Positions 38,052 to 45,703 of a stretch of 64,000 bases of DNA are shown here, piece after piece (position 1 is the first letter of the stretch; each line of letters starts with the position of its first letter). A program made the translations under genes and the position numbers. The notes beneath the pieces are model-generated. The model had not been told where the DNA came from. It made no database searches and saw only the letters and a program-made list of their open reading frames with translations. Origin of the DNA: Sediminibacillus massiliensis (GTDB lineage Bacteria > Bacillota > Bacilli > Bacillales > Amphibacillaceae); assembly GCF_900156915.1 (NCBI RefSeq), contig NZ_LT732535.1:3415477-3479476 (forward strand), given 5' to 3'.

Positions 38052-39791
38052 TCAAAGACCAAGTTTGTTTATTTTATTATATAAGGTAGCACGTGACACT
38101 CCCAGCATATCGGCGACTTTATTTTTGTTTTCCGTTTTTAACAGTGCTTGCTTGATATAATCCTTTTCAAACTCCTCTAAAGCTGTTTTTAAAGGAAGTA
38201 TCGACTCTTCATCGATTGTAGCTGCCGGAGAAGGATCTATGTGCCTGATTTCTTCTTGATTGTCTTGACTCATTATCATCTTAGATGGTAAATCTTCTGC
38301 ATCTAACTTACCCTCCGTAGAGAAAACTACTAGTCTCTCCATCGTATTTCGGAGTTCTCTTATATTCCCGGGCCAATGATAGTTCATTAATTTTTGCATG
38401 ATGGATTTCGGTATTTCATGGACTTCCCGGTCATACCTTTCAGAGAATTCATAGAGAAACATATGACTCAACTCCATAATGTCATCCATCCGTTCTCTTA
38501 AGGGTGGTATTTTGATACTTACAATGTTCAATCTATAATATAAGTCCTCCCGGAATTCACCCAACTCCACTAATTTTTGCAAGTTTTTGTTAGTAGCAGA
38601 GATGATTTGGCAATTAACTTTTTTTACTTTCGTCCCGCCGACAGAATAAAATGTCCCCTCTTGTAATACGCGTAATAGCTTTACCTGCATGTCTAGTGGT
38701 AATTCTCCAACCTCATCCAGGAATAGTGTACCGCCTTTGGCTAGTTCAAATTGTCCTTTCTTACCTTGAGAGTTAGCACCGGAAAAAGCCCCTTTTTCAT
38801 AGCCGAACAACTCACTCTCGAATAAAGAAGCAGGGATGGCTCCGCAGTTTACTGCAACAAAAGGAGCGTTCTTATCGTTTCGTAATTCATGGATCGCTTT
38901 GGCAAACAATTCTTTGCCAACACCCGATTCTCCGTAAAAGAGGACTCTTGCCTCCGTAGTTCCAATTTGTCTAACTTTCTGGATTGTCTTTTGAACAGCA
39001 TAGCTTGTTCCTACAATCGAACGAAAAGGATTGGGCGAAGTTTCGCCCAGGACTTTATGTCTTAAGTCTTGGATGGTCTTATTGGCATTGACCAGTTTTT
39101 CGCTCAAATGCACTTGCTTTGTAACATCTGTTTCAGATACGACCACGCCAACGATTTTATCGCCGATTTTAACCGGGTTCGTATTGATTAACACAAACAA
39201 GTCTTCTCTTGGTTGATGCTGTTTTCGTCTAACACTTTCCCCTTTTTGCAGGGTTATGATATTTTCCAACATTTTTTCAGGAAAGAAGTCAGTCATCGGT
39301 TTGCCGATGATGTCTTTTCTCTTGATCGAAAATATACGTTCAGCCCCAGTAGTCCAGACCACTGTTTCATAGGAGTCGTTGATTACTGAAATGCTGCTGT
39401 CTGTTGTGTCTAAGATTGTATCGTAATAAGCTTTTAAATATATGTATGAGTAAAGGGTGGTAGATGCTAAAGTAGATACTTTCATGTAACCAATTGGAGT
39501 GGATGATTCTGTGACTAAAAGGTAATCGCATTCCGTGATTTTTATCTGAATATCTTTCCATGAATCATGTATATCAATTATTTGTGCTGTATAGGCGGGC
39601 AAGCTCTTGTTGGGGTTATTGAGGTGTTGAATATCATTGATTGTTTGAGCAATCAGTCGATCAGGATGATTAATAAATAATATTTTAGCTCCAATGTTAT
39701 TTGGTGGGGGAGCTGAGGGGGCGGAAGCTTTATCCCAGTAAATAAAATCAGTTTGAATTAATTCTTTAATAGAAGGTAGTAAATGTTTCAT
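38052..39791 (-). CDS. Sigma-54-dependent transcriptional activator (PAS-AAA+-Fis)
   Basis: 579-residue enhancer-binding protein. An N-terminal region of about 125 residues with no clear family is followed by a PAS domain (about 130-230, ISVINDSYETVVWTTGAERIF). Then comes the AAA+ domain with Walker A GESGVGKE (287-294), the sigma-54 contact loop GAFSGA (334-339, normally GAFTGA), Walker B GGTLFLDE (353-360) and the arginine-rich RLNIVSIKIPPLRER. A Fis-type helix-turn-helix ends the protein (NKVADMLGVSRATLYNKINKL). The RocR/AcoR/BkdR family of Bacillus has the same plan. Being in the middle of seven sigma-54 promoters, it is the likely activator of all of them, sensing hydroxyproline or an intermediate (inference). 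AAGGAGGATAAG precedes the ATG. Confidence 0.94.
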   Translation of the reverse strand: MKHLLPSIKELIQTDFIYWDKASAPSAPPPNNIGAKILFINHPDRLIAQTINDIQHLNNPNKSLPAYTAQIIDIHDSWKDIQIKITECDYLLVTESSTPIGYMKVSTLASTTLYSYIYLKAYYDTILDTTDSSISVINDSYETVVWTTGAERIFSIKRKDIIGKPMTDFFPEKMLENIITLQKGESVRRKQHQPREDLFVLINTNPVKIGDKIVGVVVSETDVTKQVHLSEKLVNANKTIQDLRHKVLGETSPNPFRSIVGTSYAVQKTIQKVRQIGTTEARVLFYGESGVGKELFAKAIHELRNDKNAPFVAVNCGAIPASLFESELFGYEKGAFSGANSQGKKGQFELAKGGTLFLDEVGELPLDMQVKLLRVLQEGTFYSVGGTKVKKVNCQIISATNKNLQKLVELGEFREDLYYRLNIVSIKIPPLRERMDDIMELSHMFLYEFSERYDREVHEIPKSIMQKLMNYHWPGNIRELRNTMERLVVFSTEGKLDAEDLPSKMIMSQDNQEEIRHIDPSPAATIDEESILPLKTALEEFEKDYIKQALLKTENKNKVADMLGVSRATLYNKINKLGL

Positions 39792-39883
39792 CTTATCCTC
39801 CTTATCTATGACACTTTATATAAGAATTTAAACACATTTTCCGATTACTGTCTAATTTTTTAGAAAATTTAGTGTTTTTAAAG

Positions 39884-39900
39884 TTGGCATAATACTTGCA
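39884..39900 (+). promoter_or_regulatory. Sigma-54 promoter of the oxidase/epimerase operon
   Basis: TTGGCATAATACTTGCA with exact GG-N10-GC spacing, 31 bases before the GTG start. Confidence 0.92.
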
Positions 39901-39930
39901 TTGGATTAAGTAGTAGAGGAGGGAGCATAC

Positions 39931-41106
39931 GTGTCATTTCAGACAGATGTTGCAATTATCGGCGGTGGAATTATCGGTTGTGCGGTAGCGTATTATGCGT
40001 CTAAATTAGGCTATCAAGTTACTGTTATTGAAAAAAATGAACTTGCCAGTGGAACCAGCTCCCATTGCGATGGGAATATTCTCGCGATTGATAAAGATCC
40101 AGGATTTGATAGTCAGATGGCCTGGGAGAGTCAAAAGCTGATCGACCAATTATCAAAAGAATTACCTTTGGAGTTTGAATATAGATTGCCGGGGAGCATA
40201 TTGGTGTGTGAAACAGAGGAGGAAATGGAGGCTGCCCAGAGATGGGTGAATCTACAAAAAGATGCAGGGCTTCCTTTTCGAATGTTAGATCGTCAGGATT
40301 TGAAGTTTGAATCGAAATATCTAGCAGATGATCTGTTAGGTGGCCTGGAATGTGGTACGGATTCAACTGTTAATCCATACCTTTTGTGTTTTTCCCTTTT
40401 TGAAGGAGCCAAACAAAATGGAGCTCAATTGAGAAAAAAAACAGCAGTTAAAAACGTGGATTACAAGCATTCTTTTTATCATATAGAAACAGATCAAGGC
40501 GACATCCGTGCAAAGTACATAGTGAACTGTGCTGGAGTGTGGGCCCCGCATGTAGGGGAGATGCTTGATTTGAAAATCCCCATTTCACCGAGGAAAGGGC
40601 ACATATTAGTATCTACCCGGCAAGTGCCGGTTTCGCCAAGAAAAGTGATGGAATTCGGTTACTTAATGTCTAAATTCGGAGGAGAAAGAAGGGTCGATGA
40701 GAAGACGGACAAATATGGGGTCGCACTGGTTTTTGAACCAACCCAGAGTCAAAACTTTCTGCTTGGTTCAAGCAGAGAGTTCGTCGGCTTCGATACTAAT
40801 GTCAATTGGGATGTGGTAGGTACCATCGCCAGAAGGTGCATGCGTTTTTATCCGAAAATGAAAGACATGGACTTGTTGCGAGTCTATTCTGGGTTAAGAC
40901 CGTGGACGAAGGATAATCTTCCAATTATTTCAGAAGTGGAACAATATCCCGGCTATTTTATTGCAGCGGGCCATGAAGGTGATGGAATAGGTTTGGCGGC
41001 CATTACGGGGAAGGTGATTTCCGAGATGATTAATGAGGATAAAACTTCCATAGATATAGATCCGTTACGCTTTGACCGATTTGAAAAGAAGGAGGTAATT
41101 CTTTGA
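39931..41106 (+). CDS. FAD-dependent D-hydroxyproline dehydrogenase catalytic subunit (DadA/HcnC-like)
   Basis: 391-residue flavoprotein of the DAO/glycine-oxidase fold. The N-terminal FAD motif is VAIIGGGIIGCAVAYYASKLG, with ASGTSSHCDGNILAIDKDPG next. The middle has NCAGVWAPHVGEMLDLKIPISPRKGHILV, and the C-terminus has YSGLRPWTKDNLPIISE and AAGHEGDGIGLAAITGK. It should oxidise cis-4-hydroxy-D-proline to 1-pyrroline-4-hydroxy-2-carboxylate, passing electrons to the HcnA/HcnB/BFD-like subunits encoded at 34549-36354. The stop overlaps the epimerase start by 4 bases (TTGA), so the two successive steps are co-translated. The GTG start follows GAGGAGGGAG. Confidence 0.9.
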   Translation: MSFQTDVAIIGGGIIGCAVAYYASKLGYQVTVIEKNELASGTSSHCDGNILAIDKDPGFDSQMAWESQKLIDQLSKELPLEFEYRLPGSILVCETEEEMEAAQRWVNLQKDAGLPFRMLDRQDLKFESKYLADDLLGGLECGTDSTVNPYLLCFSLFEGAKQNGAQLRKKTAVKNVDYKHSFYHIETDQGDIRAKYIVNCAGVWAPHVGEMLDLKIPISPRKGHILVSTRQVPVSPRKVMEFGYLMSKFGGERRVDEKTDKYGVALVFEPTQSQNFLLGSSREFVGFDTNVNWDVVGTIARRCMRFYPKMKDMDLLRVYSGLRPWTKDNLPIISEVEQYPGYFIAAGHEGDGIGLAAITGKVISEMINEDKTSIDIDPLRFDRFEKKEVIL

Positions 41107-42128
41107 AAGTAGATCGCTTAGTCACAACCATTGATACCCATACAGGCGGAAATCCTACCAGGACTGTCATAAGCGGGGCTCCGAAGCTGGAAGGCAGCAC
41201 CATGAGTGAACGGATGCTTTATATGAAAAACAACTGTGACTGGTTTCGGCAGGCTCTCATGAATGAACCTAGGGGGCACGATATCATGTCGGGTGCTATT
41301 TTGCAGGAACCATGCCATCCAGAAGCGGATGTCGGCGTGATTTTTATTGAAACGGGTGGCTATTTACCGATGTGCGGCCACGATACAATAGGATTTTGTA
41401 CAGCTCTGGTAGAGGGCGGATTGATCGCTTACCAAGAACCGTTGACTAAATTGACACTTGATACACCTGCAGGGTTGGTGAAAGTCGACATTCTAATCGA
41501 GAATGATAAAGTGATTTCCGTTTCATTTACCAATGTTCCGTCATTTTTATACAAAATAGTAAAGTTGAATGTAGCGGGGATAGGTGATGGAATAGCTATC
41601 GACATCGCGTATGGCGGCAATTTTTATGGCATTGTTTCTGCCGAGGATATTGGACTCGAATTACTGCCATCTAATGCAGAACAGATTATTGAAAGGGCTA
41701 TTGCAATAAGAAGAGCAGTGAATAGCCAAGTAGAAATTATACATCCGGAGAATCATTTCATAAAAGGTTTGACCCATATCGAATTTTCCACAAATCCCAG
41801 TAATCCTGATGCCGACATAAAAAATACTGTCGTTGTACCACCTGGAGGGATTGACCGTTCGCCATGTGGCACGGGTACATCAGCCAAAATGGCCACACTG
41901 TATTCCAAAGGAGAGTTGAAATTGAATGAGGAATTTGTACATGAAAGCATTGTAGGTTCCCTATTTAAAGGACACATTCGCGAAATTACTAAAGTAGGCG
42001 GGTACGAAGCAACGATTAATTATATTGGTGGATCTGCATGGGTCACAGGCCATCATCAATTTGTCTTAAATAAAGAAGACCCACAGCTTACCGGATTTTT
42101 ATTAATTCCTGAAATGGAAGATCATTAA
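41103..42128 (+). CDS. 4-Hydroxyproline 2-epimerase (proline racemase family)
   Basis: 341 residues. It has both catalytic cysteines of the two-base mechanism, Cys91 in LPMCGHDTIG and Cys255 in DRSPCGTGTSA, together with the conserved MNEPRGHDIMSG and the DTHTGGNPTR N-terminus. Such enzymes interconvert trans-4-hydroxy-L-proline and cis-4-hydroxy-D-proline. Proline racemase itself cannot be excluded from sequence alone, but the adjacent D-hydroxyproline dehydrogenase, deaminase and semialdehyde dehydrogenase make 4-hydroxyproline the natural substrate. The TTG start has AAGGAGG upstream and overlaps the previous stop codon. Confidence 0.93.
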   Translation: MKVDRLVTTIDTHTGGNPTRTVISGAPKLEGSTMSERMLYMKNNCDWFRQALMNEPRGHDIMSGAILQEPCHPEADVGVIFIETGGYLPMCGHDTIGFCTALVEGGLIAYQEPLTKLTLDTPAGLVKVDILIENDKVISVSFTNVPSFLYKIVKLNVAGIGDGIAIDIAYGGNFYGIVSAEDIGLELLPSNAEQIIERAIAIRRAVNSQVEIIHPENHFIKGLTHIEFSTNPSNPDADIKNTVVVPPGGIDRSPCGTGTSAKMATLYSKGELKLNEEFVHESIVGSLFKGHIREITKVGGYEATINYIGGSAWVTGHHQFVLNKEDPQLTGFLLIPEMEDH

Positions 42129-42145
42129 TAACGGAGGTGAGGCAA

Positions 42146-43090
42146 TTGAAGGTCAACCACTATATAAATACAGTAGATGTCCATGCAGCCGGTGAGTCAA
42201 TACGTATTCTAGATATGGATCCTCTTGTGAAAAGAAAAACCACGATGCAGGAATACCGAAAAGAACTAAACGGAGAGCGTTTTTCAGGACAATGGAAAAC
42301 GTTATTAGAAGAACCTAGAGGACATAACGAAATGAAGCTATGTATCATAACACCGCCAGTCACAGAGGATGCTGATGCAGGAGTATTGTTTAGAAATGTC
42401 GATGGAGAACTTTCCAATTTAAACTATGGAGCAATTGGGGTGGCTACTGTTCTGGCGGAAGTCAAGAACATTATAAAAGACAAATATGTATTTGATTCGC
42501 TTACAGGCCAAGTGGAAGTCTTTGTTCAATTTGATGATGAAAAGCAACAAGTCAAAGAAGCGAAAGTCGTGGAATCCAGTTCTTATAAGGAGCAAGTGAA
42601 TGTCAAAGGTACGGAAATAAATATTTTTAAGGTTAATGGTGAAGAGACTGCCGTCATCGATAGTAGTTACGTGGATGTGGTACTGTCTGTCAATCACTTA
42701 AAGGATGTAAAGGAAAAGGCTGTTTGGTTGTTTGAACAAAATGAACTGAATGCTGTCAGTAAACTACTAATTGTTCATGGAACAAGTCCCCGGCAAATAA
42801 CCCATTTAGCTATAGACCGGAATCTGCATATTGAACGTTCCCCTTATCGTTCGTCAGCTGCCCATATTGGTTATTTGCTTCAACAAAGCAGCATTAGCCG
42901 AGATGAGAGTAATTTTAAAGTAGTTAATTTTTTGAATAACCAAGTTGAATGCCATGTACTAAATTATTCCGAATCTGACTTCAGTTTCAATCTGCAAATA
43001 GACATTCGCGGAAAGGGCTTTATAACTGGATTACATCGATTTGTTATTGATCACTCCGATCCTTTAATGGATGGTTTTTTGGTGAAATGA
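42146..43090 (+). CDS. Proline-racemase-family paralogue lacking both catalytic cysteines
   Basis: 314 residues, clearly related to the preceding epimerase along its length: MKVNHYINTVDVHAAGES against MKVDRLVTTIDTHTGGNP, LLEEPRGHNEMK against MNEPRGHDIM, and a C-terminal FITGLHRFVIDHSDPLMDGFLV against WVTGHHQFVLNKEDPQLTGFLL. The first active-site motif MCGHDTIG is replaced by NLNYGAIG (Cys to Leu92, His to Tyr94) and the second, SPCGTGT, by SPYRSSA (Cys to Tyr234). It cannot use the two-cysteine mechanism. It could be a regulatory or binding partner, a structural subunit, or an enzyme with a new chemistry. The frame is intact and well preserved, so it is not a decaying pseudogene. Start: TTG 42146, 8 bases after GGAGG and aligned with the paralogue. 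The GTG at 42137 overlaps that site. Confidence 0.88.
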   Translation: MKVNHYINTVDVHAAGESIRILDMDPLVKRKTTMQEYRKELNGERFSGQWKTLLEEPRGHNEMKLCIITPPVTEDADAGVLFRNVDGELSNLNYGAIGVATVLAEVKNIIKDKYVFDSLTGQVEVFVQFDDEKQQVKEAKVVESSSYKEQVNVKGTEINIFKVNGEETAVIDSSYVDVVLSVNHLKDVKEKAVWLFEQNELNAVSKLLIVHGTSPRQITHLAIDRNLHIERSPYRSSAAHIGYLLQQSSISRDESNFKVVNFLNNQVECHVLNYSESDFSFNLQIDIRGKGFITGLHRFVIDHSDPLMDGFLVK

Positions 43091-43107
43091 GATTACATAT
43101 AGGGATT

Positions 43108-43140
43108 AAAAAACCTCAAAGTCTTCCTTTGAGGTTTTTG
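43108..43140 (+). terminator. Terminator of the oxidase/epimerase operon
   Basis: Stem AAAAACCTCAAAG / CTTTGAGGTTTTT with loop TCTTC. It also marks the right end of the catabolic island. Confidence 0.93.
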
Positions 43141-43165
43141 GTTCTTGTGGCAAGTGCCTTTTCCA

Positions 43166-43918
43166 TTATTTCTTATTTACCGACAACAAGTTAATAAATT
43201 GATGATACGGACACTTAGCAATTGTGGTATCGTCATCACGTAAAAAATATTGCCTCCACTCATAATTATCCTCTGCACCATAACTATTTAAATCAGGATG
43301 GATGTGGGTTGAGTCATATTTGGACAAGCGCTTTCGAATGTGCCTTTTTATCTTTTCTGCATGTGTCTGGTTTTTATTGAATTTTTGGAGTACCCATCTT
43401 GGAGTGATCGCCAGCATCATCGTATCAAAGTATCTGCTTTTTCTATTTATATGTGCTGGTGTGGCACAATACATAAAATACCTTTCTCCATGGAAACAAA
43501 ACTCCCAAATAGGATTGTTTGGATCTGTTGGGATGTCGCCTGGCCATTCGCTAGTATCTATCGCCGACAGTCCGCTCAAATTTCTCCAAAAAAGCTGTTC
43601 ATAATCCGTAACAGTACAGGTCTCGAGTAACTCCTCCGGCAATTCATAAAAGACGATGAGAGAAGTATAATCCCCATATTCTTTTGCGTTTTTTGTATAT
43701 TCCGTCAATATATCGGCAAGGGCTTCTATCGTTGACATCATCCGGGGATCCCCGATAAAACCATATCGGAGTTGATTCATTGAAAACCCGATCGTCGCTG
43801 GTATACAAGGAAATGGTTTCTTATTATCGGACATTTTTACTTTGAATTGCCTCAGCGTTGTTTTTTCCCAATCACTAAGCTTACTTCTATTATGGGTATC
43901 GTGATATAAACCATTCAT
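43166..43918 (-). CDS. YqcI/YcgG family protein, possible heme-dependent oxygenase
   Basis: 250 residues with the YqcI/YcgG family pattern: FPCIPATIGFSMNQLRYGFIGDPR, WRNLSGLSAIDTSEWPGDIPTDPNNPIWEFCFHGERYFMYCATPAHINRKSRYF, and ITPRWVLQKF. Some characterised members of this family are heme-dependent N-oxygenases of guanidine- or imidazole-type compounds, but most Bacillus members have no known function. No signal peptide or membrane segment. The ATG follows GGAGGTTG. It is monocistronic, on the strand opposite to its left and right neighbours, and shows no link to the hydroxyproline genes. Confidence 0.82.
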   Translation of the reverse strand: MNGLYHDTHNRSKLSDWEKTTLRQFKVKMSDNKKPFPCIPATIGFSMNQLRYGFIGDPRMMSTIEALADILTEYTKNAKEYGDYTSLIVFYELPEELLETCTVTDYEQLFWRNLSGLSAIDTSEWPGDIPTDPNNPIWEFCFHGERYFMYCATPAHINRKSRYFDTMMLAITPRWVLQKFNKNQTHAEKIKRHIRKRLSKYDSTHIHPDLNSYGAEDNYEWRQYFLRDDDTTIAKCPYHQFINLLSVNKK

Positions 43919-44156
43919 CTTAACAACCTCCAGTAGCTTTTATAATGTATTCAACTTTGGTGGCGCCAGGTGAATACCTACTGAGAAATGGGCTTGTTTT
44001 ATTGTCAAGATGGTCGTGGTCTGCTCTTTAAGGAGAGCTTTACAAGAAGCGTTTACTTTTGAAGCCGTCGATGCAGTTACTCTTTGAAGAATGATACATA
44101 ATTGACTCCTTAGAGGAAAATATATATTTTGATCGATAAAATAGGAGGTCTTCAGT

Positions 44157-44774
44157 ATGGCTAAAAATCAAAACCAGATGCAAAATCCGCAAAATGCGGT
44201 AAACCAGGCGATGAACCTTAATCATGGTGCGCACGAAGTTCTTGACTCGCATGAATTGATTGGCTGCGTTATTGGAGTATTGGAGCAATATCAATTGTAC
44301 AATCAACATATTCAGGATCAGGAACTGAAAGGGATCTTGCAGCGCCAATCATCTTTCTTGACGCAAACTTATAACACCATTGTGGAAAGTTTTCAAACGG
44401 GTCAAGATCCACAAGTACCGACACAACAGTATAAAATGCAGCAAAGCAACGAAGTTACTTATGGATTGAAGGCAAGTCAGCCCAAGAAGCCAAAACAGTC
44501 TGTGAATGAGCTTACAGATGAATGCTACTCCTCGTTTATGCTGGGACAAACAAAAGCAGCCTCGTCTACTTTCACAATGGCAGCCGCAGAAATGAATAAC
44601 CCGGTATTGCGCCGTATAGTCGCAGACAGTGTGCCGAATTTAATTGAAATGAGCTATGAGTTATTTTTGTACCAAAATAAAAATGGTTATTATCAGGTTC
44701 CGCAACTTAATCAGCAGGATATGACCACGATGTTACAAGCGTATACGAAAGCTCCTCAACAGGGCATGCATTAA
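44157..44774 (+). CDS. Spore coat protein, CotF-like
   Basis: 205 residues, Gln/Asn-rich. The N-terminal part (ALNHGAHEVLDSHELIGCVIGVLEQYQLY type, about 20-50) and the second half (SVNELTDECYSSFMLGQTKAASSTFTMAAAEMNNPVLRRIVADSVPNLIEMSYELFLYQNKNGYYQVPQ) match the coat-F/ferritin-like four-helix module. It ends with the GYYQVPQLN motif common in these coat proteins. AGGAGG precedes the ATG. Expected in the mother cell during sporulation. The sigma-E/K promoter was not defined. Confidence 0.85.
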   Translation: MAKNQNQMQNPQNAVNQAMNLNHGAHEVLDSHELIGCVIGVLEQYQLYNQHIQDQELKGILQRQSSFLTQTYNTIVESFQTGQDPQVPTQQYKMQQSNEVTYGLKASQPKKPKQSVNELTDECYSSFMLGQTKAASSTFTMAAAEMNNPVLRRIVADSVPNLIEMSYELFLYQNKNGYYQVPQLNQQDMTTMLQAYTKAPQQGMH

Positions 44775-44786
44775 TGCATGAATAGC

Positions 44787-45022
44787 GAGGTTGGGACATA
44801 ATAAAAGTGTTTAACTGAGATACGAACAAAGAACGAATTTAGCGGATGAAATATACGCAGACACCTTCGGGGCGAGTGGGATAGGTGAGATCCCGCAGCT
44901 GGAGCAGCGAGGATGCTCACCACCCGCCCAGCGGAAAGTATATTTCAGGAGCGATTATACGCACCGCATTTGTATTGTTCGGATTCTTCACTAGTCAAAA
45001 TACTTTTGTCCCAGCCTCGTAT
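44787..45022. repeat. MITE-like element D (CGAGGYTGGGACA ends)
   Basis: Imperfect inverted termini CGAGGTTGGGACATA (44787) and TTTGTCCCAGCCTCG (about 45008-45022). Inside is a palindromic block: TGAAATATACGCAGACACC...GGGATAGGTGAGATCCCGCAG...GAGGATGCTCACC...GCGGAAAGTATATTTCA. It could fold into one long cruciform. No gene is present. Its ends differ from elements A-C, so it is a second family. The rest of the gap up to 45214 is AT-rich without a convincing gene. Confidence 0.75.
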
Positions 45023-45214
45023 TTTTTGTTAAATAAATCAATTATGGTGGAAATGCGGATTGTGAAACTTTTTTATCCGAGTCGTCGTATTCCTAATAAC
45101 AAGGTATTGGGGGGAGAGCGACAGTTTAATGAGAGGAAAAGGATACAAACGTTCCATTACATTAATTATAGTTTTGATCATTAAAATGCTAAGTACTGTA
45201 AGGAGTTCGCTGCT

Positions 45215-45703
45215 ATGAATGATAGGAAATTAAAAAATAATTTATCGCCTTCTTTTACCAAAATAAGAATCGTTTCTGAAACCATTGGTAATATTGTCGG
45301 TTTTATCGTATTGGGTGTACTTTTTTGGGTGGATCGCTTTTTCGCTTGGCCTGATTGGGTGTTTTGGGTCTTGGTTGGCCTGGTCGGAATGGCTGTATGC
45401 AGCACTGTCTGGTCAATCTTTGAATCTACCTATCTATATCGAAGTTGGAGTTACCAGTTTGATGATGAATATCTTCAGCTAAGCTATGGAATTTTTAAAA
45501 AACAATGGGTGACCGTTCCGATGACAAAGATACAGTCGGTCTCCATCAGTCAAGGTCCGATTATGAAAAGATACCGGACGCGTGCCATCCAAGTAGAAAC
45601 GATGGGTTCATCCCATGCAATTCCCGCTTTGGAAGAGAACGTCGCATACGAGTTAAGGGAAACATTAGCGGAATATGCGAAGCTAAAGGAAGTGGATGAA
45701 TGA
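45215..45703 (+). CDS. PH domain-containing membrane protein (YdbS-like)
   Basis: 162 residues. Two hydrophobic helices at the N-terminus (ETIGNIVGFIVLGVLFWVDRFF and WPDWVFWVLVGLVGMAVCSTVWSIF) precede a single bacterial PH (bPH2) domain with the hallmark WVTVPMTKIQSVSISQGPIMKRY and ETMGSSHAIPAL. It resembles B. subtilis YdbS. The stop overlaps the start of the next gene (YdbT-like) by 4 bases, the known ydbS-ydbT pairing, in which the two proteins probably form a membrane complex. In Bacillus they contribute to resistance against some antimicrobial peptides. Confidence 0.87.
   Translation: MNDRKLKNNLSPSFTKIRIVSETIGNIVGFIVLGVLFWVDRFFAWPDWVFWVLVGLVGMAVCSTVWSIFESTYLYRSWSYQFDDEYLQLSYGIFKKQWVTVPMTKIQSVSISQGPIMKRYRTRAIQVETMGSSHAIPALEENVAYELRETLAEYAKLKEVDE

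Noticed and set aside
42146-43090. Calling the second racemase-like gene a pseudogene
   Set aside because: The frame is intact, has a good ribosome binding site, and all structural blocks are kept. Only the catalytic positions are changed.
44885-45184. 99-codon frame downstream of the coat protein gene
   Set aside because: Starts in MITE-like element D and has no ribosome binding site or recognisable sequence.
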